From contig NZ_CAMLHO010000001.1 in assembly GCF_946479765.1 (NCBI RefSeq), positions 177,469-241,468 of the forward strand: a stretch of 64,000 nt of DNA, in the 5' to 3' direction. Both the position numbers and the translations under genes were made by a program. Shown piece by piece: positions 8,626-19,585 of the stretch. Under the pieces are notes generated by a model that saw only the letters and a program-made list of their open reading frames with translations, ran no database searches and had not been told where the DNA came from. Origin of the DNA: an uncultured Aliivibrio sp. (GTDB lineage: Bacteria > Pseudomonadota > Gammaproteobacteria > Enterobacterales > Vibrionaceae). How positions within the stretch are numbered: the stretch's first letter is position 1; the number at the start of each line of letters is the position of its first letter.

Positions 8626-9873
8626 ATGAAGTTTACTCAATTTGGCGAAAAATTTACTCGTTACAGCGGGATCACCCAGTTAATGGATGATTTAAATGAT
8701 GGCTTGCGTACCCCAGGTGCAATCATGCTCGGTGGCGGTAATCCTGCGGGCATTCCAGCTATGCTCGACTACTTTAAAGATGCCTCACAAAAAATGCTCG
8801 ATTCGGGTGAGCTGATCGCAGCCATGGCAAATTATGACGGTCCACAGGGCAAAGACAGCTTTGTTAGAGCCTTAGCTAAGCTACTTAAAGAGACCTATGG
8901 TTGGAACATAAGTTCCAAAAACATCAGCTTAACCAATGGCTCCCAAAGTGCGTTTTTTAGCTTATTCAATTTATTAGCGGGTACTTATTCTGATGGTTCT
9001 AAAAAGAAAATTTTATTGCCTCTGACACCTGAATACATTGGTTATGCGGATTCTGAATTAGAAGTTGATAGCTTTATTTCTTACCGTCCAGAAATTGAAT
9101 TACTCGATAATGGTCTGTTCAAATACCATGTTGATTTTAGTCAACTGAAAGTTGATGACTCGGTTGGCGCTATCTGTATTTCTCGTCCAACAAATCCAAC
9201 AGGTAATGTGATCACCGACGATGAAGTGATTAAACTGGATAAATTGGCACGCGATAATAATATTCCATTAATTCTCGATAATGCTTATGGCACCCCTTTC
9301 CCAAATATTATCTTTGAAGAAGTCACTCCATTTTGGAATGAAAACACCATTCTATGTATGAGCCTTTCTAAATTAGGTTTACCGGGCTTACGCTGTGGCA
9401 TTGTGATTGCCAATGAAAAAATGACGGAAGCGATGACCAATTTAAACGGCATTATCAGTTTAGCGCCGGGAAGTATGGGACCAGCTATTGGTTTGCACAT
9501 GATTGAGTCGGGTGATTTATTGCGTTTAAGTGAAGACGTAATTCAACCCTTCTACCGTCATAAATCTCAAGCTGCCGTTAAGATGCTACAAACGGCGATT
9601 ACCGATCCTCGTTTTCGTATTCATAAACCTGAAGGCGCGATTTTCTTGTGGCTATGGTTTGATGAACTGCCAATCACAACCATGGAACTGTACAAACGCT
9701 TGAAAGCTCGCGGTGTCTTAATTGTCCCTGGGGAATACTTCTTTATTGGCCAAGATGACAGCTGGGATCATGCTCATCAATGTTTACGTATGAACTATGT
9801 ACAAGATGAAGTCATGATGCAAAAAGGCATCGATATCATTGCAGAAGAAGTGCTGAAGGCGTATTCAGAGTAA
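8626..9873 (+). CDS. avtA: Valine--pyruvate aminotransferase (AvtA)
   Basis: AvtA moves an amino group between alanine/pyruvate and valine/2-oxoisovalerate, using pyridoxal phosphate. The 415-residue protein has the family N-terminus (FGEKFTRYSGITQLMDDLND) and PGAIMLGGGNPAGIP. SRPTNPTGNV and the PLP-lysine block SLSKLGLPGLRCGIV follow. It is monocistronic, with a hairpin terminator at 9878-9905. It is relevant to the ilv operon at 37-42.7 kb, which lacks ilvE, because AvtA is an alternative route for the last valine step. Confidence 0.93.
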   Translation: MKFTQFGEKFTRYSGITQLMDDLNDGLRTPGAIMLGGGNPAGIPAMLDYFKDASQKMLDSGELIAAMANYDGPQGKDSFVRALAKLLKETYGWNISSKNISLTNGSQSAFFSLFNLLAGTYSDGSKKKILLPLTPEYIGYADSELEVDSFISYRPEIELLDNGLFKYHVDFSQLKVDDSVGAICISRPTNPTGNVITDDEVIKLDKLARDNNIPLILDNAYGTPFPNIIFEEVTPFWNENTILCMSLSKLGLPGLRCGIVIANEKMTEAMTNLNGIISLAPGSMGPAIGLHMIESGDLLRLSEDVIQPFYRHKSQAAVKMLQTAITDPRFRIHKPEGAIFLWLWFDELPITTMELYKRLKARGVLIVPGEYFFIGQDDSWDHAHQCLRMNYVQDEVMMQKGIDIIAEEVLKAYSE

Positions 9874-9877
9874 ATAA

Positions 9878-9905
9878 AAAGCACCGCTAATTAGCAGTGC
9901 TTCTT
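9878..9905. terminator. Hairpin after avtA
   Basis: AAGCACCGCTAATTAGCAGTGCTT forms a near-perfect stem with one C/A mismatch around a self-complementary GCTAATTAGC centre, followed by CTTAAT on the right. The weak T-run makes it a moderate terminator for avtA and possibly for gyrB from the other side. Confidence 0.6.
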
Positions 9906-9940
9906 AATATTCAACTTAAGCATTTATGATTCTAGATGAA

Positions 9941-10024
9941 GTCAGTTCGTTCTAATTCAAGAAGAAGGCGCGGAGCTTATGAACATAAGTGAGCACCTTC
10001 GACGCAGAAGTAGGACTAACTGGC
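9941..10024. repeat. 84-bp imperfect inverted repeat between avtA and gyrB
   Basis: The outer arms GTCAGTTCGTTCTAATTC (9941-9958) and GAAGTAGGACTAACTGGC (10007-10024) pair over most of their length. Inside them, GAAGGCGCGGAGCTTATG (9964-9981) pairs partly with CATAAGTGAGCACCTTC (9984-10000) around a tiny loop. The whole forms a long cruciform or RNA hairpin. It has higher GC content than its surroundings and no reading frame. It looks like a dispersed repetitive element or structured 3'-UTR element; copy number cannot be judged from one window. Confidence 0.7.
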
Positions 10025-10044
10025 AAAATATAGAATTATAAAAT

Positions 10045-12465
<2,421 letters not shown>

Positions 12466-12479
12466 TTACTCTCGCGTTT

Positions 12480-13559
12480 TTATCCTTGGGCTATTTTGCC
12501 ATGTTCTATCTCAAACATCTTGCTTTCTTCATCATGCATATCTGCAATCTGTTCAGCAGTTATTGAACTAATAAACACCTGTGCCTTTGTCTGTTTCAAA
12601 TATTGAGCCAGCAATTGACGGCGGTGACTATCCAGTTCAGAAGCAAAATCATCTATTAAGTAGATGCACTGCTTTCCTGTTGCTTCAGTTAAATGCTGCC
12701 CTTGCGCTAATCGTAATGCGCATACCATCAACTTAAGTTGACCTCTGGACAGCACATCTTCAACAGGAGTGCCTGCAACTTTAATTCGTAAGTCGGCTTT
12801 ATTTGGGCCGCCGACGGTATACCCCAGCTGTTTATCTCGCTCAAAATTTCGTTTAAGCAATTCCGCATAAGGAGTCTCTCTCTCCCAACCGCGATAGTAT
12901 GACAGCTTTATGTCATATTCTGGTAAGAATGCCTGACATATTTGTTGAGTTGCTTCAGATATGTGATTAATGTAATCCACTCGCCATTGATCTATTTTCT
13001 CAGCAAGATTGGTAAGTTCCAAATCCCAGTAACTCAACTCTCGATAGCTTTGTGCCGTTTTTAATAACGCATTTCGTTGTTTAGTTAATCGTTTCACTCG
13101 GCTCCATGCATCATAAAATGCAGGTTCCACGTGAAACACTCCCCAATCAATAAACGCTCGGCGAAATTTAGGGCCATCGGTAACCAATTCAAACCCCTCA
13201 GGGTGAATCAATTGCAGTGGTAAAACCTTAGCTAATTGTGCCAGTTTTTGCCCACTTTCTCCGCCTATTTTTACTTCAGTTGTGCCATCTCTCTGTTTAT
13301 TTATGCCGATTGGCAATTCAAACTGTTCAGGAGTAGTAAATCGACCATGAATAAAAAGCTCGTCACAGCTATTTCGAATAATTCGACCTGTTAACGAGCT
13401 TTTGAAAGAACGCCCGTGTCCGAGCAAATAAATCGCTTCAAGGACACTGGTTTTCCCACTACCATTAGGACCGATAACAAAATTAAACCCCGCAGATAAT
13501 TGAATATCACACGTGCTAATGTTGCGAAAATCATTAATGATTAAACGTGATAATGGCAT
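12480..13559 (-). CDS. recF: DNA replication and repair protein RecF
   Basis: RecF is an SMC-like ATPase that, with RecO and RecR, loads RecA at single-stranded gaps. The 359-residue protein has Walker [19 protein letters not shown] near residue 31, the ABC signature-like [18 protein letters not shown], and the Walker B/D-loop segment [16 protein letters not shown]. It sits between dnaN and gyrB with short spacers. A parS candidate lies within the coding sequence at 13123-13138. Confidence 0.97.
   Translation of the reverse strand: MPLSRLIINDFRNISTCDIQLSAGFNFVIGPNGSGKTSVLEAIYLLGHGRSFKSSLTGRIIRNSCDELFIHGRFTTPEQFELPIGINKQRDGTTEVKIGGESGQKLAQLAKVLPLQLIHPEGFELVTDGPKFRRAFIDWGVFHVEPAFYDAWSRVKRLTKQRNALLKTAQSYRELSYWDLELTNLAEKIDQWRVDYINHISEATQQICQAFLPEYDIKLSYYRGWERETPYAELLKRNFERDKQLGYTVGGPNKADLRIKVAGTPVEDVLSRGQLKLMVCALRLAQGQHLTEATGKQCIYLIDDFASELDSHRRQLLAQYLKQTKAQVFISSITAEQIADMHDEESKMFEIEHGKIAQG
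13123..13138. promoter_or_regulatory. parS: parS-like ParB-binding site inside recF
   Basis: GGTTCCACGTGAAACA matches 14 of 16 bases of the general parS palindrome TGTTTCACGTGAAACA. It also fits the pattern NGTTNCACGTGAAACN that I recall for chromosome I of Vibrio cholerae. It lies 10 kb from oriC on the same chromosome arm as parAB's targets would be expected. It is the only site of this quality I found by eye in the window. Confidence 0.75.
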
Positions 13560-13575
13560 GTTTTATTATGGTCTT

Positions 13576-14676
13576 TTATAGACGAATTGGCATAACAACA
13601 TATTGCGCTTCATCATTCGCACAATCTTCCACCAACGCACTCGCGTTCGCTGTTGTCATTGAAATACGTACACGATCGCACTTCAATGTATTTAATACAT
13701 CTAATACATAACTAACATTAAACCCAATTTCAATATCGTCGCCTTGGAAATCTACATCTAAGATTTCTTCCGCTTCTTCTTGCTCTGGGTTGTTTGCTGT
13801 AATTCGCATTTGGTTATTCGCTAAATTAACGCGAACACCACGGAATTTTTCATTCGATAAGATAGCAGCACGAGAAAATGCTTGGCGTAGCTCATCACAA
13901 TCGGCTTCCAATGTTTTATTACTACTTTGTGGCATTACACGTCGATAGTCTGGGAAACGCCCATCAACAAGCTTAGAGGTAAAGACAAAGTTATTCACTT
14001 CGGCACGCACATTTGAATTACCAAATTGTAAGGTAACACTCTGATCTGGCGAGTCAAGAAGACGAACAAGTTCTTGAATACCTTTGCGTGGCATGATCAC
14101 TTGCTGTTCCGGTAATTCAGTCCCAATTGGCATATTACACACAGCCATTCGATGACCATCAGTCGCAACTGAACGGAAGATATTACCTTGCGTTTCAAAC
14201 ATCATACCATTGAGGTAATAACGAACATCTTGGTTCGCCATAGAAAACTGAGTACTTTCAATCAGTTTACGAAGCTGAGCCTGAGATAGCGTGATCTCAA
14301 CTTCACTCTGCCAACCTTCAATATTTGGGAAATCATTCGCTGGCAGCGTTGCCAATGTGAATCGACTACGACCAGAACGAACCAAAATACGGTCGCCTTC
14401 TAATACGATAGTAATGACAGCACTGTCTGGTAAACCACGACAAATATCTAAGAACTTACGAGAAGGAACGGTTACAGCGCCCGCTTCAAAATCCCCTTCT
14501 AGCATGATTTTACTGATCAATTCTACTTCTAAATCGGTTGCGGTCATTGACAGTTGACCATTTTCTACCTGAAGTAAAATATTGCCTAAAATTGGCAATG
14601 ATGGACGGCCACCTAAGGCACCAGATACTTGTTGCAGCGGCTTTAATAGCAAACTACGTTCAATAGAAAATTTCAT
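13576..14676 (-). CDS. dnaN: DNA polymerase III beta subunit (sliding clamp)
   Basis: The ring-shaped homodimeric clamp holds the replicative polymerase on DNA. The 366-residue length is standard. The protein starts MKFSIERSLLLKPLQQVSGALGGRPSLPILGNILL and ends in YVVMPIRL, both hallmarks of the family, with three repeated clamp folds between. It follows dnaA after 31 bases and precedes recF by 16 bases. Confidence 0.98.
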   Translation of the reverse strand: MKFSIERSLLLKPLQQVSGALGGRPSLPILGNILLQVENGQLSMTATDLEVELISKIMLEGDFEAGAVTVPSRKFLDICRGLPDSAVITIVLEGDRILVRSGRSRFTLATLPANDFPNIEGWQSEVEITLSQAQLRKLIESTQFSMANQDVRYYLNGMMFETQGNIFRSVATDGHRMAVCNMPIGTELPEQQVIMPRKGIQELVRLLDSPDQSVTLQFGNSNVRAEVNNFVFTSKLVDGRFPDYRRVMPQSSNKTLEADCDELRQAFSRAAILSNEKFRGVRVNLANNQMRITANNPEQEEAEEILDVDFQGDDIEIGFNVSYVLDVLNTLKCDRVRISMTTANASALVEDCANDEAQYVVMPIRL

Positions 14677-14707
14677 AATACTCGTTTATTTAAAAGTAGA
14701 TAATTGC

Positions 14708-16117
14708 TTACGATGACAGTGTGCGTATTAAGTTAGAGTAGTCTTCTTTTATATCATGACTCTCTTCACGAAGTTGAGCTATTTTACGACAAGCGTGAAG
14801 CACAGTGGTGTGGTCTCGACCACCAAACGCATCACCAATCTCAGGTAAACTGTGGTTAGTTAATTCTTTAGACAGTGCCATTGCAAGTTGACGTGGACGA
14901 GCAACTGATCGCGAACGACGTTTAGATAATAAATCCGCCATTTTTATTTTGTAGTACTCAGCAACCGTTTTTTGAATATTATCAATCGTCACTAGCTTTT
15001 CTTGCAACGCTAATAAATCTCGTAGGGCTTCACGTACAAAATCAATCGTAATTGCGCGACCAGTAAAGTTTGCATTGGCAATTACACGGTTCAGCGCCCC
15101 TTCTAATTCACGCACATTTGAACGTAAACGTTTTGCAATAAAGAAGGCAACTTCATCGGCCAGATGAATCTGATGATCTTCTGCTTTCTTCATTAAGATA
15201 GCAACTCGTGTTTCTAATTCTGGCGGTTCAATCGCAACCGTAAGACCCCAACCAAAGCGAGACTTAAGACGGTCTTCAACTCCATGAAGTTCTCTTGGGT
15301 ATTTATCTGATGTCAGAATGATTTGTTGATTGCCTTCCAATAACGCATTAAAGGTATGGAAGAACTCTTCTTGCGAACGCTCTTTGTTCGCAAAAAATTG
15401 AATATCATCGATTAATAATGCATCAACACTGCGGTAATAACGTTTGAATTCTTCAATCGCGTTATTTTGTAGCGCTTTAACCATATCTTGCACAAAACGC
15501 TCAGAGTGCATGTATACCACTTTTGCATCTGGTTTACGTTCAATAATCGCATTACCTACCGCTTGTAATAAATGGGTTTTACCTAAGCCAGTTCCACCAT
15601 ATAAGAAAAGTGGATTATATGCCGTTCCTGGATTATCAGAAACTTGACGAGCTGCGGCTAAACCAAGCTGGTTTGATTTACCTTCAACGAAGTTAGTAAA
15701 TTTATACTTAGGGTTGACATTAGAGCGGTGGTTTAAATCAGCAGACGCAGGTTCATTTCCCTGAGATTCCCACGGCTTATGTACTGATTGTCGAGCTTGA
15801 AGCTGTGCAGGAGCAGAAGTAGAGGCAGCGACATCGGCAGCCGTTCTTTTCGGTACTGATGGAGCAGATACAGGCTTGCTTCCTACTTCAAAGCGTAAGG
15901 TAGGAACATCACTACCGCAGAACTCATTTAATAATGAGTTAATGCTATTTAGGTATTTATCACGAACCCAATCAAGAACAAATCGATTTGGGGCAAATAG
16001 CGTAAGGGTATTGTCATTTAATTCAGCTTGTAATGGTTTAACCCACATGCTGAATTCTGCGGAAGGTAATTCTTCTTGAAGGCGCTGTAAACACTGCAAC
16101 CAAAGCGATGAAGACAC
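14708..16117 (-). CDS. dnaA: Chromosomal replication initiator protein DnaA
   Basis: DnaA binds DnaA boxes and melts oriC. The product (469 aa from this start) has the N-terminal DnaB-contact domain ([21 protein letters not shown]), a variable linker, and the AAA+ domain with Walker [12 protein letters not shown] and Walker [10 protein letters not shown]. The C-terminal domain IV carries the box-binding signature [15 protein letters not shown]. The frame also allows a GTG at 16129. I prefer GTG 16117 (MSSSLWLQ...), because GAGTGGGG sits at ribosome-site distance and other Vibrio DnaA proteins begin this way. DnaA boxes upstream indicate autoregulation. Confidence 0.97.
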   Translation of the reverse strand: MSSSLWLQCLQRLQEELPSAEFSMWVKPLQAELNDNTLTLFAPNRFVLDWVRDKYLNSINSLLNEFCGSDVPTLRFEVGSKPVSAPSVPKRTAADVAASTSAPAQLQARQSVHKPWESQGNEPASADLNHRSNVNPKYKFTNFVEGKSNQLGLAAARQVSDNPGTAYNPLFLYGGTGLGKTHLLQAVGNAIIERKPDAKVVYMHSERFVQDMVKALQNNAIEEFKRYYRSVDALLIDDIQFFANKERSQEEFFHTFNALLEGNQQIILTSDKYPRELHGVEDRLKSRFGWGLTVAIEPPELETRVAILMKKAEDHQIHLADEVAFFIAKRLRSNVRELEGALNRVIANANFTGRAITIDFVREALRDLLALQEKLVTIDNIQKTVAEYYKIKMADLLSKRRSRSVARPRQLAMALSKELTNHSLPEIGDAFGGRDHTTVLHACRKIAQLREESHDIKEDYSNLIRTLSS

Positions 16118-16165
16118 GGACAACCCCACTCATAATTAATTTTAAAAAGGTCATCGATTTTATAC

Positions 16166-16229
16166 TGTGGATAACTATAGTACCAGTGTTAGATCGATGA
16201 TCCGGTGATTAAGATCGAAGTTATTCACA
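16166..16229. promoter_or_regulatory. DnaA boxes and GATC cluster in the dnaA upstream region
   Basis: The 268-base spacer between dnaA and the transporter holds two perfect DnaA boxes: TGTGGATAA at 16166-16174 (leftward TTATCCACA) and TTATTCACA at 16221-16229. Five GATC sites fall within about 110 bases, typical of Dam/SeqA control of dnaA. The sequence TGTGGATAACTATAGTA here recurs exactly in oriC. Read leftward, TATAAAAT near 16158 is a possible -10 element, so the first box would overlap the promoter. Confidence 0.8.
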
Positions 16230-16412
16230 CTGATCACGCTTTTTTACCTAGATCAACACACTTTTTACCATACTTATACCCACATTCATCAACAATGATG
16301 ATAAAACAAGCATTATTAATCATTTAGTTATTACAAATAACCACAGGGTATTTAGAGCTCAATCGCAAAAAACGTATTATTCCCTTACTGATAAATTATG
16401 GGAGTATCAATA

Positions 16413-17165
16413 ATGAAATGGACAAAAAATATCCTTGCTGGATTAGCATTAACTTTAGCAGCAACACAGTTCGCACAAGCCGCCACTGAAGTAAAAGTAG
16501 GTATGTCTGGTCGTTATTTCCCATTCACTTTTGTTAAACAAGATAAATTACAAGGCTTTGAAGTTGATTTGTGGGATGAGATAGCTCGCCGCAATGATTA
16601 CAACGTAGAATATGTTACCGCAAGTTTTTCTGGACTGTTTGGGTTATTGGAAACCGGTCGTATTGATACGATTTCAAATCAAATAACCAAAACAGAATCG
16701 CGTGAAGCAAAATATCTTTTTGCAGACCCTTATGTTGTCGATGGCGCTCAAATTACCGTCCGTAAAGGTAATGACAGCATTAAAAGTATTGATGACTTAG
16801 CAGGTAAAACCGTTGCTGTGAATTTAGGCTCTAATTTCGAGAAGTTGTTGCGAGATAACGACAAATCGAATCAAATTAACATCAAAACCTACGATACTGG
16901 TATCGAGCATGATGTCGCTTTAGGCCGCTCTGATGCCTTTGTGATGGACCGTCTATCTGCTGCTCAATTGATTAAGAAATCAGGGTTACCTCTACAGCTA
17001 GCAGGCGAACCTTTTGAAACCATCGAAAATGCATGGCCATTTGTGAATAGTGAAAAAGGTCAAAAACTTCAACAAGAAGTAAATCAGGCTTTATCAGATA
17101 TGCGTGCTGATGGCACTTTAGCAAAAATATCTCAAAAATGGTTTGATGCTGACGTAACAAAATAA
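16413..17165 (+). CDS. Amino-acid ABC transporter, periplasmic substrate-binding protein
   Basis: The 250-residue product starts with a cleavable signal peptide (MKWTKNILAGLALTLAATQFAQA). The mature part is a family 3 solute-binding protein: VGMSGRYFPFTFVKQDKLQGFEVDLWDEIARR, then ISNQITKTESREAKYLFADPY. This resembles cystine and polar amino-acid binding proteins (TcyJ/FliY type), but the ligand is not proven. ATG 16413 is preferred to 16398 because GGAG lies at 16401-16404. It is followed by permease and ATPase genes in one operon. Confidence 0.88.
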   Translation: MKWTKNILAGLALTLAATQFAQAATEVKVGMSGRYFPFTFVKQDKLQGFEVDLWDEIARRNDYNVEYVTASFSGLFGLLETGRIDTISNQITKTESREAKYLFADPYVVDGAQITVRKGNDSIKSIDDLAGKTVAVNLGSNFEKLLRDNDKSNQINIKTYDTGIEHDVALGRSDAFVMDRLSAAQLIKKSGLPLQLAGEPFETIENAWPFVNSEKGQKLQQEVNQALSDMRADGTLAKISQKWFDADVTK

Positions 17166-17263
17166 CCGACTTAAATATGCCTAAGTAAGCGTTCACTTCG
17201 GTAGCACAATTCAAACCCACTATCTACCGCACTTTTCTTAATACGAATACATAGAGAGACATC

Positions 17264-17935
17264 ATGGGATTTGATTTAGCGTATATGCTCGAACTCTTAC
17301 CTATACTATTTAAGTATTTAGGTACCACACTAGAAATGGCGATCTGGGGGCTGTTATTTGCATTGGCGTTAGCCTTAATATTGGCTAACTTGAGAGTATT
17401 TAAAGTCCCTGTGTTGGATCAACTCAGTCAACTTTATATTAGCTTCTTCCGCGGAACGCCGCTGCTTGTTCAATTATTCCTTCTTTATTACGGCTTACCA
17501 CAAGTATTCCCTATTTTTATTGGCTTAGATGCATTCAGTGCCGCTGTTATTGGATTAACTCTTCATTTTGCCGCTTATATGGCTGAAAGTATTCGTGCAG
17601 CTATCATTGGTGTCGATCGCAGCCAGATGGAAGCAAGCCTATCTATAGGTATGACTACCTCTCAAGCAATGCGCCGAATCATTCTTCCTCAAGCAACTCG
17701 CATCGCTTTGCCTTCATTAATGAATTACTTCATCGATATGATCAAGTCCACTTCTTTAGCCTTCACTCTTGGTGTTTCAGAGATCATGGCAAAAGCCCAA
17801 ATGGAAGCGTCTTCAAGTTTTAAGTTTTTCGAAGCTTTTTTAGCGGTAGCGCTAATCTATTGGGGTGTAGTAGTAATACTAACTCAAGTTCAAACTTGGG
17901 CTGAAACTAAACTAAATAGGGCCTATATACGATGA
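17264..17935 (+). CDS. Amino-acid ABC transporter permease
   Basis: This inner-membrane subunit (223 aa) of the HisM/GlnP family has about five membrane segments. The EAA loop that contacts the ATPase reads EASLSIGMTTSQAMRRIILPQATRIALPSLMN. YISFFRGTPLLVQLFLLYYGLP is the typical N-terminal signature. Its last four bases overlap the ATPase start (ATGA), so the two are translationally coupled. A single permease implies a homodimeric channel. Confidence 0.92.
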   Translation: MGFDLAYMLELLPILFKYLGTTLEMAIWGLLFALALALILANLRVFKVPVLDQLSQLYISFFRGTPLLVQLFLLYYGLPQVFPIFIGLDAFSAAVIGLTLHFAAYMAESIRAAIIGVDRSQMEASLSIGMTTSQAMRRIILPQATRIALPSLMNYFIDMIKSTSLAFTLGVSEIMAKAQMEASSSFKFFEAFLAVALIYWGVVVILTQVQTWAETKLNRAYIR

Positions 17936-18669
17936 TCAAAATTACCAACCTACATAAAAGTTTTGGTACCACAGAAGTACTCTCTGGCATCGACTTAACC
18001 ATTAATAAAGGTGAGATAATTGCTATTATAGGTTCTAGCGGTACGGGTAAGTCTACTTTGCTAAGATGTGTGAATTTTCTTGAAACTGCCGACAAGGGCA
18101 CCATCCGTATCGATGATGTCAGCGTAGATAGTGAAAAAAATACCAAGGCAGAAATATTAGCTTTACGACGAAAAACCGGGTTTATCTTTCAAAACTATGC
18201 CCTTTTCTCCCATTTAACAGCAAGACAAAATATTGCCGAAGGCCTAATAACTGTCCACAAGTGGAATAAGGCTGAAGCCCTCAAAAAATCCCAACAAATA
18301 TTAGACGATATAGGCCTTGGTGATAAAGGAGATAGTTACCCTTCGGCTCTCTCTGGAGGCCAACAGCAACGGGTCGGTATTGGTCGAGCAATGGCATTAG
18401 AATCTGAGCTATTATTGTTTGATGAACCCACGTCAGCGCTAGATCCTGAGTGGGTAAATGAAGTACTTGCACTAATGAAAAAACTCGCAACTCAACATCA
18501 AACCATGTTGGTTGTTACTCATGAAATGCAATTTGCTAAAGAAGTCGCCGATAGAGTTATCTATATGGCCGACGGTAAGATAGTGGAACAAGGGACACCA
18601 GAGCAAATATTTGGTTATCCACAGGATCCAAAATTACAAAAATTCTTAAATCAAGTAGGGATCGCATAA
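17932..18669 (+). CDS. Amino-acid ABC transporter ATP-binding protein
   Basis: This is the 245-residue ATPase of the polar amino-acid transporter. It has Walker A GSSGTGKSTLLR (residues about 33-44), the Q-loop FQNYALFSHLT, the signature ALSGGQQQRVGIGRAM, Walker B LLLFDEPTSALDP and the switch His in VVTHEM. It ends the three-gene operon. This transporter lies between dnaA and rpmH, which adjoin directly in many bacteria. Confidence 0.94.
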   Translation: MIKITNLHKSFGTTEVLSGIDLTINKGEIIAIIGSSGTGKSTLLRCVNFLETADKGTIRIDDVSVDSEKNTKAEILALRRKTGFIFQNYALFSHLTARQNIAEGLITVHKWNKAEALKKSQQILDDIGLGDKGDSYPSALSGGQQQRVGIGRAMALESELLLFDEPTSALDPEWVNEVLALMKKLATQHQTMLVVTHEMQFAKEVADRVIYMADGKIVEQGTPEQIFGYPQDPKLQKFLNQVGIA

Positions 18670-18675
18670 AGATCC

Positions 18676-18703
18676 TTGCGCTCTGGCTCACAAAACGTAT
18701 AAT
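18676..18703 (+). promoter_or_regulatory. Upstream rpmH promoter candidate
   Basis: TTGCGC (18676-18681) and TATAAT (18698-18703) are separated by 16 bases, just after the transporter operon. Confidence 0.6.
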
Positions 18704-18734
18704 TCATCGTCCGGAAAATACGTGGAACCTCTTA

Positions 18735-18763
18735 TTGACTATTTTTCTGCCAATGATTACAAT
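18735..18763 (+). promoter_or_regulatory. Main rpmH-rnpA promoter with structured leader
   Basis: TTGACT (18735-18740) and TACAAT (18758-18763) have a 17-base spacer. The leader between this promoter and rpmH has two hairpins, CCTCT-TGTTG-AGAGG and then GGCGT (18781-18785) pairing with ACGCC (18801-18805), with GGA/TCC pairing inside. The structure could influence translation of rpmH. Confidence 0.75.
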
Positions 18764-18854
18764 TCTGCCTCTTGTTGAGAGGCGTCGGAATGTACGTCCC
18801 ACGCCGGGTTTAAATTAAACCTAAAAACTACTGATCAGTAATAAGGTAATACCA

Positions 18855-18989
18855 ATGAAACGCACTTTCCAACCTTCAGTTCTTAAACGTAAACGTTCTC
18901 ACGGTTTCCGTGCTCGCATGGCAACTAAGAACGGTCGTAATACAATTAACGCTCGTCGTGCTAAAGGCCGTAAGCGTCTATCTAAGTAA
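18855..18989 (+). CDS. rpmH: 50S ribosomal protein L34
   Basis: L34 is a very basic small ribosomal protein. The 44-codon frame reads [20 protein letters not shown] and continues with the conserved [20 protein letters not shown], ending KRLSK. A GGTAAT ribosome site precedes the ATG. It lies 16 bases before rnpA, the universal rpmH-rnpA pairing. Confidence 0.98.
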   Translation: MKRTFQPSVLKRKRSHGFRARMATKNGRNTINARRAKGRKRLSK

Positions 18990-19005
18990 TCACCAGATTA
19001 TTTTG

Positions 19006-19359
19006 ATGAATTACGACTTCTCTCGGGAGTTACGCTTGTTAACTCCCGAAGATTACAAATCAGTTTTCAAGCAAGCTCATCGAGCAGGCTCACCTCACTT
19101 CACCATTCTTGCCAGAGAAAATTCACTATCACACCCTCGTTTAGGTCTTGCTGTTCCTAAAAAGCAAATTAAAACTGCTGTTGGTCGCAATAAGTTTAAA
19201 CGTATAACTCGTGAAAGTTTCCGCAATAAGCAACATTCCTTACCTGCGAAAGACTTTGTGGTTATCGCTAAAAAGAGTGCTCAAGAATTGAGTAACGAAG
19301 ACTTTAACAAGCTACTAGATAAATTATGGCATCGCCTGTCTCGCCCTTCTCGTGGATAG
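19006..19359 (+). CDS. rnpA: Ribonuclease P protein component
   Basis: RnpA is the protein cofactor of RNase P, which matures tRNA 5' ends. The frame is open further upstream (to 18910), but that part overlaps rpmH. ATG 19006 gives 117 residues and the usual start ([21 protein letters not shown]). The RNR-type motif is [17 protein letters not shown]. Its 3' end overlaps yidD by 34 bases. Confidence 0.96.
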   Translation: MNYDFSRELRLLTPEDYKSVFKQAHRAGSPHFTILARENSLSHPRLGLAVPKKQIKTAVGRNKFKRITRESFRNKQHSLPAKDFVVIAKKSAQELSNEDFNKLLDKLWHRLSRPSRG

Positions 19360-19583
19360 CAATCGGTCTTATCCGTTTTTATCAACTCGTCATCAGTCCA
19401 ATGATTGGACCTCGCTGTCGATTTACTCCAACGTGTTCACATTATGCAATTGACGCACTAAAGTCACACGGTTTAGTAAAAGGGTTTTGGCTATCGGGCA
19501 AACGTCTATTAAAATGTCATCCTTTGAATGATGGGGGCTATGACCCCGTCCCACCCAAGCAGCATAAAGACAGAGAACAATAA
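19326..19583 (+). CDS. yidD: Membrane protein insertion efficiency factor YidD
   Basis: YidD (85 aa) assists YidC-dependent membrane insertion. Family features are [30 protein letters not shown], with the conserved cysteines, and [18 protein letters not shown]. The start codon lies within rnpA in another frame, and yidC begins two bases after its stop. Confidence 0.95.
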   Translation: MASPVSPFSWIAIGLIRFYQLVISPMIGPRCRFTPTCSHYAIDALKSHGLVKGFWLSGKRLLKCHPLNDGGYDPVPPKQHKDREQ

Positions 19584-19585
19584 CG

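Noticed and set aside
18910..19005. N-terminal extension of rnpA
   Set aside because: It overlaps rpmH in another frame, and ATG 19006 gives the usual RnpA length and start.
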